Of a stretch of DNA of 64,000 nt, positions 31,140 to 42,662 are shown in pieces. The stretch's first letter is position 1. The number at the start of each line of letters is the position of its first letter. The position numbers and the translations under genes were made by a program. Source of the stretch: Enoplolaimus lenunculus (Eukaryota; Nematoda; Enoplea; Enoplida; Thoracostomopsidae); the NCBI GenBank assembly GCA_030248215.1, contig JASANG010001354.1:186001-250000 (forward strand), written 5' to 3'. The notes beneath the pieces were generated by a model. That model did not search any database, was not told the origin of the DNA, and saw only the letters and a list, made by a program, of their open reading frames with translations.

Positions 31140-33560
31140 AAAGGGTTTTAATTTGTACAAATAATTATGCTTGAGTAACAGCAAATGGGCTTTCCATTTT
31201 CCAAGGTGGAAAATTTATAACCAGGGTGCAACGCAGCCGCTGCTGTATGATGGCTATAGGAATTTCGTTGGTTTGTTACGAAATATCCCAAGCAAAGTTT
31301 TGACTGAGAAAACTGGAAAAGTGGAAAATCCGACGCCTGAAAAAGGTTTAGGCAAGATTTGACAACCTGGAAAAGTAGAAAGTTAAAACGTGTTTTCGCT
31401 ACAACTCGTAGGGTAGGAATAGTTTGACTGCTTTGTCTGGAAAATTGCGATGTTTGGTTCGGATTGAAAAACGGGAGGTCGTAAAGTGGAAAATACAAGC
31501 GTAGGTATATAAATTTGTTTGGGTTTGTATTAATAGTTGGAAGTAGGTATAAGCGAGTTTTGAAAAACGGGAAAAGTGAAAAAGTTAAACATATACACTT
31601 TCTCCAGGTCTAGTTGAGAACGAACCGTTTCGTTGGTATGTCAAAAAAATTTGGATGTGTGGTTCGGTTCGGAAACCGCAAAAGCAAAAAAATGGAAAAT
31701 TCAAGCCTAGGTATATGCAACGGCGGATCCTGGATTTCACAATGAGGGTGCCCAAAATTTCACAGGTTATAAACTTTTATTTTTGACAGACACACAAACC
31801 ACGAACTATTGCCATAAAATTGACTTCTTTACGTTCGTTCAATTGAGATGAACCACAAATAAAACTAACGCATCAACGCAATTTAAATCTAAACAACAGG
31901 GTGGCAACATAAAGTTCAGATTTAATTTCAAACAGGCACAAATTTAAAGGCTCAGATTCTGAAGCCAATTCAGTTTTGAAAAAGCAAAATCCAGTCAGCT
32001 TCAACAACATCTGTTTCTGTTATGAATGAGTTAGACCTGCCTGCTATTTTTGAAACAGCTTAATTTATGTTTGAGATGCTGTTGGGGTGGGCTGTCGGTG
32101 GTTGATGTTGTTGCGTGTAAAATTGACCCGCAGCGCGAGCCAGGCAAAAATACAAAAGCAGACGAATGTTTATTAGCATAATCAACAATTAAACAACGCT
32201 AACCGATAAATTGCATGACCGGTCCAAAACTTCTTCATGTAAGCAAACATAAAGCTTACTAACCTTAATTTGCATACCGTTCCATAAACCACAGGCAAAC
32301 CTAAGAAAATCGAAACGATATCATAATATCCCGCGTGGGCGGATCCTACATGGGCCTCTACGGCCGGGGTGGTCCTATCAATGGATCCGCCATTGGGTAT
32401 ATGGTTCCTTCTGGTTGGTTGGGAAAGTTAGAGGTCCACGCGAGGTTTGGAAAACGAGAAAAGTGAAAAATTTGAACACTTGTTTTCACGTGCGGGTTGG
32501 TTGAGAAAATCTGAAGCATAGATTATATGTATGGAAAATGGGAAAAGTGGAAAATTCAAACGCCTAAATTTTTCCATGATCGGTAGAAAATACCTGATGC
32601 GTAGGTTTTGATCGGAAACCGGGAAAAATGGAAAATACCAAACGAACAGGTTTTTCTTGGTTATAGGTATAGAAAAATTCCGGTGCGCGTTTTGTTTGGA
32701 AAACGAAAAAAGTGAAAAATTGACACGCCTAGATTTTCCCTTGGTTCATAGGAAAATCTGAAGCGAATGTTTTGTTGAAAAACGTAAAAAAGTCAAAAAT
32801 TTAAACGTTACAGGTTTTCCTTTGTTACGTAGAAAACTTTGAAGTGTAGGTTTTATTTGGAAAACAAGAAAAGATGAAAAATTAAACGCCTAAGTTTTCC
32901 TCGCCAAAATTATGGTTTTAATATTTCCTACCGCAAAGAGCGGAATTGCTAGCCATCATACAGAGTGGCTACGCTTCAGACTTTCCCTAACAAACCATAA
33001 ATATTTAGGTGTTTGAATTTTCCACTTTTCCGTTTTCCAAACAAATTTTACGTTTCGAGTTTTTCCTACGAAACCTGATATATATAGGCGTTTGAATTTT
33101 CGCAATTTCTTTAGTTTTCTCTTGCCACTAGTACACAAACATGGGGGGTAAAATTTTCACGTGTAAACATAAAATGTTTTGTTTTCCTGTTTTACAACTA
33201 GTTTCTAGTGCGAAAATTTTTTATGAATTTTTCGTTATGTTCCTCAGAGGGCTTCGTATCCCACTAATTGCAGGGGAGTTCCAGAATTTGACTTATACAT
33301 GAACGATTGTGGCGGGTGGAAACTTTTAAAATGTGGGGGAAACTAGATGGGCATGAATTCTATACGTTTTAAATTTTTCACTTTTGTCGTTTTCTAAACG
33401 ACACCTATGTTTAAGGTTTCCCTACCAACCCAGGGAAAATCGAAAGCGATTAAATTTTCCACTTTTTACTTTTCCAAACGAAATTTACTTTCCTTCCCAT
33501 TTTCCAGTTACCCAGCCAAAGTTATGGTTGTAGATCTTCCTACCACAGCGGAAGAAAATT
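31140..33560. repeat. Array of a degenerate roughly 78 bp repeat that switches strand, interrupted by a hAT-like element
   Basis: Units share the core GGAAAACGGGAAAAGTGGAA followed by AATTCAAACGCCTAGG and a GAAAATCTGAAGCGTAGGTT segment. They are clearest at 32430-32900 on the plus strand, about 75-80 bp apart. From about 32975 to 33500 the same units appear on the opposite strand (TTTGAATTTTCCACTTTTCC). At 31140-31717 units are present but more decayed. A 678 bp hAT-like element splits the array. No protein or RNA product is evident. Confidence 0.7.
31718..32395. mobile_element. hAT-like non-autonomous element, family D (CAAYGGCGGATCC ends), exact 8 bp duplication
   Basis: The ends are CAACGGCGGATCC and GGATCCGCCATTG, a 13 bp inverted repeat with one mismatch. 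The flanks 31710-31717 and 32396-32403 are both GGTATATG, an exact 8 bp target duplication. It was inserted into the degenerate 78 bp repeat array. The 678 bp interior shows no transposase reading frame. Confidence 0.88.
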
Positions 33561-33873
33561 AATCGACTAAGTTATACTAAAGTAAAGTTTGCCGACTTTA
33601 AAGTAAACACTTAACTTTTTGAGCAAAAACAAATACACGCCAGATGTGAGCCATTATCATGACATGAAAGCAGAGTTCTGACACTGAAAAACACCAACAG
33701 AAAACACGGCTTTTCTGTTTTTTCCAAGGTGGTGAAAAACCGAAAAAACGGAAAAACTTATTATAATCTCAGTAAATAGCTTGCAAAACAGCGACAAAAG
33801 ATTGGGGAAAACTGTGAGAAATTGGTTTTCCTTCCGCTGCCGTCACGTGAAGGCTGATTTACTGTTTAGAAAT
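33561..33873. other. Intergenic, no feature recognised
   Basis: A/T-rich sequence following the degenerate repeat array; only a few isolated GGAAAAAC-like remnants of that array are visible. Confidence 0.4.
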
Positions 33874-34407
33874 CAGTGGCGGATCCAGAAATTTCTGAAA
33901 CGAACGGCCGCACGAGATGAAATAGTGGCAGCAGTCACGAGCGAAGCGGGCGAGAAGTCAAATGCCATTTTATGCTAAACCTTAATACCTACAAAATCTT
34001 GAGTTTGATCTTGATGTCTGTTTGAGAGTCCGGGCCGAAGTGCCTTCCCTTGTATTCGCCAGTGAAAAAATAGGAGGATATAAGTACATCCCTCTCCTAA
34101 ATTTATGAAAAGACTATGAAAACAAATGTTTGCAGGCGTTTTAGTATACCAAGCTAGATTCTCATACCCCTCAAGAATGAAGTTATAGCTTAGCCCTTAG
34201 CATTTTTGTGAAAGGAATGATGCTTCTTGCTCTGATAGGGCCAGTGTTACCGAATGCGGTTTACGCAAAACATAACTGTCTAGTTCCAAAAATGACAAAT
34301 ATTTGTGTTCGTTTATTTTGTACCTTCATTCTCAAACGCGAGCCCCTCTGATAAATGTTAGAGACAAACTTTTCATTTTCGTGGGCCCCTAAGCAGGGGC
34401 GTCATTG
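33874..34407. mobile_element. Possible family D hAT-like element, ends partly resolved
   Basis: The left end CAGTGGCGGATCCAGAAATT is a typical start of this family, compare 31718 and 45855. A candidate right end is the GCAGGGGCGTCATTG segment near 34393-34407, but no matching 8 bp flanks were found, so the right border is uncertain. Confidence 0.4.
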
Positions 34408-37400
34408 GGTACGAATCTTTAACTTTACCCTAACCCACCCCGCGGACAATTTTCGTGGGAGTCGTTATCAGCATCTCAACTACCCCGCCAACTTCCAGTC
34501 TTTATGGACGTCATGTAAGGTTGTGATACAGGTGTCCTGTGTATCTGAAGCAAGGCTAAAGTCGCACGCAATCGCGCAAGTTTTTGCAGCGAGAACTCTC
34601 AGCTGTAATTTGCACGTGCAATTTTTTGACAGAAAGAACTTGAAGCTGCAACTGGCGACTGCAAGATTTGTTCGAAAACACGGGAAGGGCATCATGAAAT
34701 GTTATTGTCTTGCAGATAAAAACTCTACCACAGCACTATGTATTATGTATTATTCAACCCGCCTAGAGGAGCATCGGCCTAGTTTTATTGAGTAGAGGCG
34801 TGCGTAAGCACGTGTCAGAAAGTTATGGTCCGAGTGGTTAAAACATATGAAAGCCCATTTGTTTAGATTGCATACTATTTTCGTAGTGGCTCTACAAAGC
34901 ATAGTATTGAATTAACAACTGTGAGGTCTGTGTAAGCGGCAGCATCACCAAAGTAGTTGCCGCCCGGATCATGTGCTGTGTTTTCGCTACACAGTTATTC
35001 TGTGCAGGTTCTTGAAAGTAAACTTGCATTGTAATGTAATAAATTATGCCGGTAAGAGAACCTCAGACCTAAGTGATGATTGGTAATGAACGCTGATTAC
35101 CGAAGACAATTACCGAAATGTAGAACAACTAGTGAAAAAATATATTTAACATTGTCTCTTCGAGAGTATGTATGTTAAATTTTTTTGCCCCGGGAAACGA
35201 TGGGGATCCCACCGATTCTGAACTGATCCCCTTCCCATCCCGCCATACACCCCATGGCGATCCCTATGGGAATTCCCATGCCCATGAAATCCCTGGCCCT
35301 AAGGGTCCAATAAATTGATGTGTGGGGTGAAAAGACCGGCCCTGTACTATGAATGCATATCTTACAAATATTTATCTGTATATAAAGCAGCGGTGAAGTA
35401 TATGCGATGGCCCTTTAGTAAAGCTGCGGTGGCTCCTCAGACGCGGACGCCGGACGCAGGGTGAGCAGAGTTGTGATTGGTCTCGCACCAACAGTGTTAT
35501 GGTGCTAAAAAGTATCCGAATCCAATACAAATTTTTTCCTAATGAAACCGGAATTCCAGCTGCATGCTTGCTACTATATACTTCTTTAATCTTAAAATGG
35601 TTGCTATATCTCTTTGTGATTTTGCTCTTTCTGTCTGATGCGACATGTATCGAAGATATATATGCCGGGCTTAGTTCCGAACCTAACTTCTAATTAATGT
35701 TATTTTCTATATATCCGTAAAGCTACAAATGGTGTTGACAGCTTTTTTAAATTCAGCTGGCTGATTTTATTTTGCCGGACAACCCGTAAACGTTTGTGGC
35801 CATATATTAGCTGGCATGTGCATGCACCGTTTTGATACAGCTCTGTAGTGTGTACAGAATGGTTATCATAATGTGTTATTAAATGTTGATCCTTGAAATA
35901 GTCACTTGAATCTCCTAATGTCGTTTTTTCAACAGAGAAAGCATCTATTAACTTTCTTGCACTTGTGGAAGCATAGTGCTATGATTTTCAATTTTCCGGT
36001 TCTTTCGGAAAAGAATCAGAAAAAAACAGTTTTTGTTAACAATTTTAGTTACACCAAGGTTAATAATGCCTGAACTGTTAATCTGTAATATATCCTATTT
36101 TGTCAGTGACTTATAAATATTTACTTAACTTATGTCCGCTTACAAAAACGACAAAATGGTTATGTACTGAAGTAAATTGCGTAGGACATAGATTTTTAAG
36201 TACTAAATCAAAAGAATCTCAGAAATCCAGCCATAGAGAACGTTTCGATAACATAGTTTTTGATTTTCAGGGTAGCAATTTATATCTCAATTACTTTTCG
36301 GTTCCCACTGTCCGGAAAGTTTTGTTTTCGCTTGCCAGAACAATAATAATATTTGAAAATGTCCTAGATACAGCATCAATGCTGTAAAAAACAGTTTTTG
36401 TCAACTGCACGAAGTCCTAAAAGTCAATAAAAGCCTTACACACCGGACCCGTCGTTATAGGTGGTTCGAACCTTCCCAACTTAGAAGAAATGCCCAGCTA
36501 AAAAATTATGATTTTCGCACGGCATCGCCCTGCATGACACCCACCGGATGTTGTTAAGCAGTTGTTCATAAGTGTACCTCAATGCAGTACTTAGTATGTT
36601 CTTATTAACTGTCAAGACAGTGATAAACGTCTGCCTGGGTTATCTCAAAAGAATTGAACGACGCAGACACGCGATTGAATTCAAAATGCAGCCGACATTA
36701 TAAAGATCACAAATAAGTAGGTGACCATTACGGAAAGGCCGAGATGGTGGCAGGACTGTACAAAATTATATTCACTTAAATTGCTAAATTCAAATCAAAT
36801 AAGTAAAGAGATACTAATTCGCTTTTAAAAGTATTCATATTGCTTTAAACTAAAAATGGCTAATCCACATGAAACTAGGAAATGTAACCAAATATGCCGC
36901 ACTCAATGGCATTGATAGGGGCCTAAAGGTTGTACAAGTCCTTACAGTTATTATTAATGTATCAGCTTTGTTCAACGGCGTAAAAACGCGCAAATTTTTT
37001 TGATATTGCGTCATGCGTTTTTAAACGATGCATCTTTCAGGTATACATAGTGTTACAAAATTATCCAGATCCAAGTCGGCACCAATGTGTGATCAACGCG
37101 CTTCTGCTATCATTGCTCTGCACCAACAATACCTCGAAGCACATAAGCAAAATTAGTATCCACAAATATATATTTGAAGCATAAATTTAAAAACGTGACG
37201 TAGCACGGTATTCTAAGGACCATAAAAGCACTGGTACACTTCAAAAGATCTCATAGCATTCAGCATTATTAGCAAACGTACAACACGGAAAATAACACAG
37301 AAAAGAAAGTATATATACTATCAAGCAAACCGGAAAATTTTTTTGAAAAAATCGTTTTTCATCAAGGTGAAGCCGGCAAAGAATTCACCTAAGTTTGTTT

Positions 37401-39660
37401 CAGAAAAATTTGCCCTTTCCGGGTCGCGGAAGGGCGCTTTCGACGGTTCTACCTACACCAATAGGAAACTATATATGGGTTACTCAGCGTGTTTAATTTT
37501 TTTGCCAATTTCAACATGTGTAGAGACCACATCGAAGACTTTTGTTCTGTGTAGAAATATAAATTGTTTTCCATTTGTATTATCCGCAATCGCACCTGCC
37601 AATTTCTGTGTTCGGAAAGGTCACAATAAGTAACCGGTTGAAAAATTGTATATATCGTGCAAATTCAACCCGGATATATTTAAACTCTATAAACGTTAAA
37701 TAAACATTTTGTTTAGATGTTTCAATTCAGTCTGTACAATGCAACTGTGCAACTTCCGCTTGATTTATAACAGGTAAAAAGAACTTAAAAATTTACAGAT
37801 GTGAAGTGTTTCAACATTAGGGACCGTATTCTCAAGTCTGCGAAGCAGTAACATCAGTTTGCGATAGGTCTTGTAGCTTTCCCACCAATGAGTAGAGAGG
37901 TTAGAAATTCAACACAGGTTTTGGTTTCGATTTCAACTATATATTGGCTCGACTAACGCCGCTACGTTGAGTATTGAATAAAATTCTGTACTGAACTTAA
38001 ATTAGGTGCAGGAAGTATTTGCGCGATCTAATAGGTTAATTAACGGATATAGACTACTAGTAATCTTGTACCCTATCCATTTACAGGCTCTTACGGAGGA
38101 AATAGAAAAAAATAATATTGATTGAGACCCAAGCATAGAGACCGCAGTCTCTTATTACCTCCCCTCCCTAATTCAGGTAACTACATTTAAGTACTGCCAC
38201 TATGTCAATTGTGAGATGAGGAATTGCAGGAGTTTAACAACCTACGCAATTCAGAATATTAGTCGAGATTGCAATCATGCAATTGCAGTGTATACTCTTG
38301 TAAATTTATCGAAAGAAAATAAAAAATAATGAATTAAATACATTAAGAAGTTTAAAAATACAGAGTCGTGGTTCGTTGTCCGTCGCATTATTTTAGTCAT
38401 ATATAGTAGCAATAAAGAAGGAGCGTGTATCATGCTAAATGGGCCTAAGTCTAAACCTAAACATTTGTAGAGCTTTTTATGTACATTTTTGCGTACAATT
38501 TATATATTATAGGTATATGTACTCGCCAAGGAACAGACCAAAGACTGTTTTTTAAGTTTAAAACTCTGTCTACATTTGGTATGAAAATTGGAAAAAATTT
38601 CTACTTTAACCACATGTTTGAAAAAAATGAAAGCTAATAAAAATATCTTGTTTAGGTGTATAGCAGTATTTTCGTTGAATTGTCTATTCCTAGTATAAGT
38701 ATATATTGAGGCTCTCAGCAATTTCTGGGAATTGCGCTATATATATACAGACGATGATCCATCATAATAAAATAATCTTGTCTTTAAGCATTCATATAGC
38801 GTTTCATAAACGGGCACCAACACTTGGTGTGAAACGAGTGCAACCGCGCCTCCATAGGTGTACTAAGCTTTTAAACGTGAGCATATAAAAGCAAAAACGT
38901 CTAATTTGCAGCTCCAGTTGCTTCGTTTGAAAATTTTCTTCAATGAACCCCATATGCTTGCACGTCATGAATGTGAAATTTTGCCGGTGCCCCACGACAG
39001 CATTTTAAACAATACAACATACACTTTTTAGAGAGAAACTTGAAGCGTTCAAGGCAAATGTTTTTGGTAGTTTTAATATTTTATAGCGAACCAAACGACG
39101 AAAAAACTTAACTTTTGTTGCATATGTTAACTTTCAACAATTTCAAGCATCACTCTTTGCAAACGTAGGCGTAGGTATTCATGGTGTAAACTTTTTGATT
39201 CAGAGTTTCAAAACAGCGTGGGCAAACGATTGTTTGTCGTAAAAATATTAATTGTCCGATGCAGTTTTATGCAATCACATCGTTTTTAAATGATATATTT
39301 ACACATATAATACCTGTACAAACATTGACAGCCAGTGATCAGTGAAAATTTTTAATTTTATTAATATTGTTATGTTTTAAATTGGAAAAAGCATTTTCGT
39401 TTAATATTTATAGTAAGGATTTTGCATTCCGGCGAACAGATATGTTTACAGTTTATTAATTTATCAATTTCTCAATTTTTTATATATTTTGATCTAAATT
39501 GTGATTAGAGTTTGCCACCATGATCTTTATTGAATATATTAACAACGTCGATGTCAGGTTAAATTTTTCATGTATTAGCTAAAGCGGTTGCAAGTTTTGT
39601 AACTATAAGATCTCAAAGTTATATGGTTAGGCTAGGTTGCTTGCATTAAAAAATGCGCTC
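34408..39660. other. Long intergenic stretch without recognisable genes
   Basis: About 5.2 kb of A/T-rich sequence. A short patch at about 35196-35305 is rich in GGGATCCC/CCCATGG motifs and may be a transposon remnant. Reading frames here (the longest at 34355-34795, 146 codons) have no splice context, no domain and skewed composition, and are taken as chance. No tRNA or rRNA was seen. Confidence 0.5.
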
Positions 39661-39669
39661 GACAACAAA

Positions 39670-40080
39670 ACGTTATCAGGTATGTTTCGGGCAAATGGGA
39701 AAACGGTACAGCTGCAAATTTTCGCTATAAAAACGGGACAATAGGACAGGTTTGTTTTCGGGCAAATGAGAAAACGTGATAGCTGCTATATAATTATCTT
39801 GGAAAACGAAACATGGGACAGGCCTGTTTCGGGCAAATTGGAAAATAGGACTGCTGCAAATTTTCGCTGGGAAAGCGAAACAATGGGACAGGCCTGTTTC
39901 TTGCAAATGGAGAAACGGGACAGCTGCAATTGTTGGCTTGGAAAACAGGAAAACGGGATAGGCTTGTTTCGGATAAATGGGAAAACAGGACAGCTGCAAA
40001 TTTTCGCCGCGAAAACTAAACAATGGACAGGTTTGTTTCTTGCAAATGGGGAAACGGGACAATGGACCCAAATGTGGCAT
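39670..40080. repeat. Minisatellite, six units of about 70 bp
   Basis: The motif GTTTCGGGCAAATGGGAAAA recurs with its C at 39688, 39759, 39830, 39900, 39970 and 40039, giving spacings of 71, 71, 70, 70 and 69 bp. Units also share GGACAGCTGCAAATTTTCGC. The array reads open on both strands for over 130 codons, probably because the unit lacks stops rather than because it codes. Confidence 0.8.
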
Positions 40081-40277
40081 TTGCAGCCACAGCTGACTTG
40101 CACATCACTGCATTTCAAGACCATACAAAACTGTGCGAACTTTTTTCGCTCAAATCTAGAGTAGAGTTAAAAATTTTTGGACGATGGGATGCGGAATGAA
40201 TAGAAAAATCAATTTTATTAACAATGTCTCGCTCGAGTCTATTTGGGAGTGGGGAACCAGCCAATATACGTGAATTG

Positions 40278-41086
40278 TAGGGAGTAACGAATATCCGTTT
40301 TCGTTACAGTAAAAATCGGCGTTTTCCGTTATAGAAATAACGGAAACGGTTATTTTTACGTTCAGAAGTAATTATAAATCAAGTATGTCTCTCTCAATTT
40401 TGCGTTCAGAAATGCTGCAATTGTTCAAAATTAAATAAACATTACGAAATTCATAAACAATTTTAAAAATTTCAATACATATGCCAATTGTTGCTTTAAA
40501 ATCTTAGAAAGCCCATGAATATTTTCACGTCTAAATTGTATTTCCAGAAATTTAAAACATCTTTGAAACTATATACTGTAGTGACCCGAATAAGAGGGGG
40601 ACTGATATTTATTTGGCCTCTCCAGAGGGTGCCCCATGTTATTTGGTTACGAACTGTTATTTATGTTTAAACCACGCTCCGCCACCCTTCGTTACTGATA
40701 TATATGCGGTACTGCAACTCCGATGAATTAAACGTTTGTCTTGTGTCAATAGCTTGAGCGATAATGCAGGGATATACTAATTAATGTACTTTCAAAATTT
40801 AAGTACACTTTAAAGTTTCGAACGCAAATTATTTGCTCCTGAAGTCATTTATGCGCTACAATTAGGGATATTTGTCATTTATGGGCACTAATTAGGATTT
40901 AGGGGCTCTGTCCGCTTTATTATTCTTATTAGGGATACGGCGTCCTATTGATTGAGACTCAAAATGGGGAATCCCCTCTTATTACGTCCCCTATTTGGGT
41001 CACTACAGTACTTCAATATTCGTTGACCGTTTCTGTTTCCGTAATTTTAATCCCTTTCCGTTATTTCACTATACGTGTAAACCCTA
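40278..41086. mobile_element. hAT-like MITE, family C (TAGGG...AACGG ends), carrying an inserted TA-MITE
   Basis: The left end TAGGGAGTAACGAATATCCG and right end GTGTAAACCCTA are inverted relatives, with repeated AACGGAAACGG/CCGTTTCCGTTA motifs inside. The flanks GTGAATTG and CTGAATAG match at six of eight positions. The interior is interrupted by the 433 bp TA-flanked element at 40576-41008. A cleaner copy lies at 53214-53578 and a truncated one at 50621. Confidence 0.7.
40576..41008. mobile_element. TA-targeting MITE, family T (CTGTAGTGACCCGAATA ends)
   Basis: A 433 bp element with ends CTGTAGTGACCCGAATAAGA and ATTTGGGTCACTACAG, flanked by TA on both sides. Inside are near-palindromic stretches GGACTGATATTTATTTGGCC and GCTACAATTAGGGATA. 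Other copies lie at 41499-41918 and 54506-54868, and a fragment at about 45982-46174. A TA duplication with no coding capacity fits a Tc1/mariner-type non-autonomous element. Confidence 0.85.
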
Positions 41087-41479
41087 CTGAATAGGCTTAA
41101 CTAAAATGAGACCTTGGGTGTGTCTAATGTTCAAATTATTGAGCCACAGTTCGAATGTTTTTAGATTTTATGTAAACGACAGAAACAATTGTGTAACATT
41201 TTTAGTTTGATAAAAATCGAAAATTCTTTTACTTTACTGAAAGATTTAGACATATGTCATTGTTGCTCATTATCTTTTTGACTATAATGTTACTCTTGCT
41301 TACGTATAGTCAGATGGTAAGCAATGCAAATAATACTCGAAAGCCTAAGCCCGAGAGCAAAAATACGTCAAACACTAACACTTACTCTAAAACAAGCCTA
41401 AAAGCTTATGCAAAAATTGGTATAAAGCAAAGCCGAAGTCTACTGTACTACTACAGTTCCGTAGGAAACCAGTGTAGCA

Positions 41480-42662
41480 ACCAGTCGTAGCGGGACTACT
41501 GTAGTGACCCGAATAGAGGGGGTACTAGGAGGGGTCCCCATTTTAAGTCCCAATCAATAGGACTCCGTATCCCTAATATGAGTCCGTAAGCGGATAGAGT
41601 CTCTAAATCCTAATTAGAGCCCATAAATGTCAATTATCCCTAATTGTACCGCATAAATGACTCCAGGACCAAATAAAGTTGAGTTCGAAACTTTGAAGCG
41701 TACTTAAGTTCTTTACCTTGCATTATCGCTCAAGCTGTTGACCCAAGACAAATAAACGTTTAATTCAACGGATAGTTGCAATAATATATATGTAAGTAAT
41801 GAAGGGCGGCGGAGGGCGGGTTAAAAATAAATAACAGTCTGTAACCGAATAACCGCTGAGGGTACGCTCTGCAAAACCCAAATAAATATTAGTCCCCCTT
41901 TTATTCGGGACAATACAGTACATGTATTGAGCGAAGCTCGAACACACGTAAGAAGTTAAGCTAATAGGCAAATTTAGCAAACTATTCATTTATCGGTTTT
42001 GGAGGTTTGTAAACAATTTATTCAGATTCCTCGCACTCAAAACACTTCATTAACTCTAATAATTTGAGAAATAGTTTAAAAAGAAATTATTTAGGCTTAT
42101 CAACTAAGCAAATATGCAAATTAGCTATTAGCTAACTATTCGATAATAGGGTTTGAAGGTCTGTGGACAATTTATTCAGATTCCTCGCACCAAAAGCCGT
42201 TTATTGCTAAAATTAGATTGCTTGTAACCCTAATAATTAGTGAAATATTGCAAAGACGCCTAATTTAGGCTTATTAATTATGCTTATATGCAAAATATCT
42301 ATTAGCTAACTACTCAATTTTATCGATTTTGAAGGTTTGCAAACAATTTATCGCATCCAAACACCCTTTAGTGCTGGAATTAGATTGCTTGTAACTGTAA
42401 TAATTAGTGAAATAATGTAAAAAGTCGTAATTTAGGCTTTAACTATGCAAATTATCCTGTAGCTAGTAAACGGATTATAGTTTTAAAACCCCAGTGCGAG
42501 GTTAACACCCTAGAATAATTGGCTTTCAAACAAAAAAGTTTATCAAAATCGGTTCAGCCGTTCCTGAGATGCTTTTCGGACGGACAGACTGACGGACGAA
42601 CAGACGGACGGACGGACATCCAGTTTTCGACCAGAGAGTACAAAACATAAAAACGCTTCGCG
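41480..42662 (+). mobile_element. Family H internally repeated element, intergenic copy, split by a family T MITE
   Basis: The left end AACCAGTCGTAGCGGGACTA is cut at 41498 and resumes at 41921 with CATGTATTGAGCGAAGCTCG, after the inserted family T element. About three internal units follow, then the CGGACGGACATCC tract and the start of the right hairpin (CGCTTCGCGAAAC), where the copy ends. It is the only copy of this family here that is not inside the PHD-TFIIS-SPOC gene. Confidence 0.8.
41499..41918. mobile_element. TA-targeting MITE, family T, nested in family H
   Basis: The ends are CTGTAGTGACCCGAATAGAG and TATTCGGGACAATACAG, flanked by TA at 41497-41498 and 41919-41920. Removing the element and one TA restores GGGACTACATGTATTGAGCG, which matches the uninterrupted family H copies (GGGGACTACATATATTGAGC at 10991). 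This shows both the target size and that T was active after H. Confidence 0.92.

Noticed and set aside
34355-34795. A 146-codon reading frame as a gene
   Set aside because: It has no splice context, no domain, no signal peptide and no codon pattern like the real exons. It lies next to a probable transposon end.
39676-40164. Two overlapping 130-codon proteins on opposite strands
   Set aside because: Both arise from the same 70 bp minisatellite, and openness on both strands follows from a stop-free unit.
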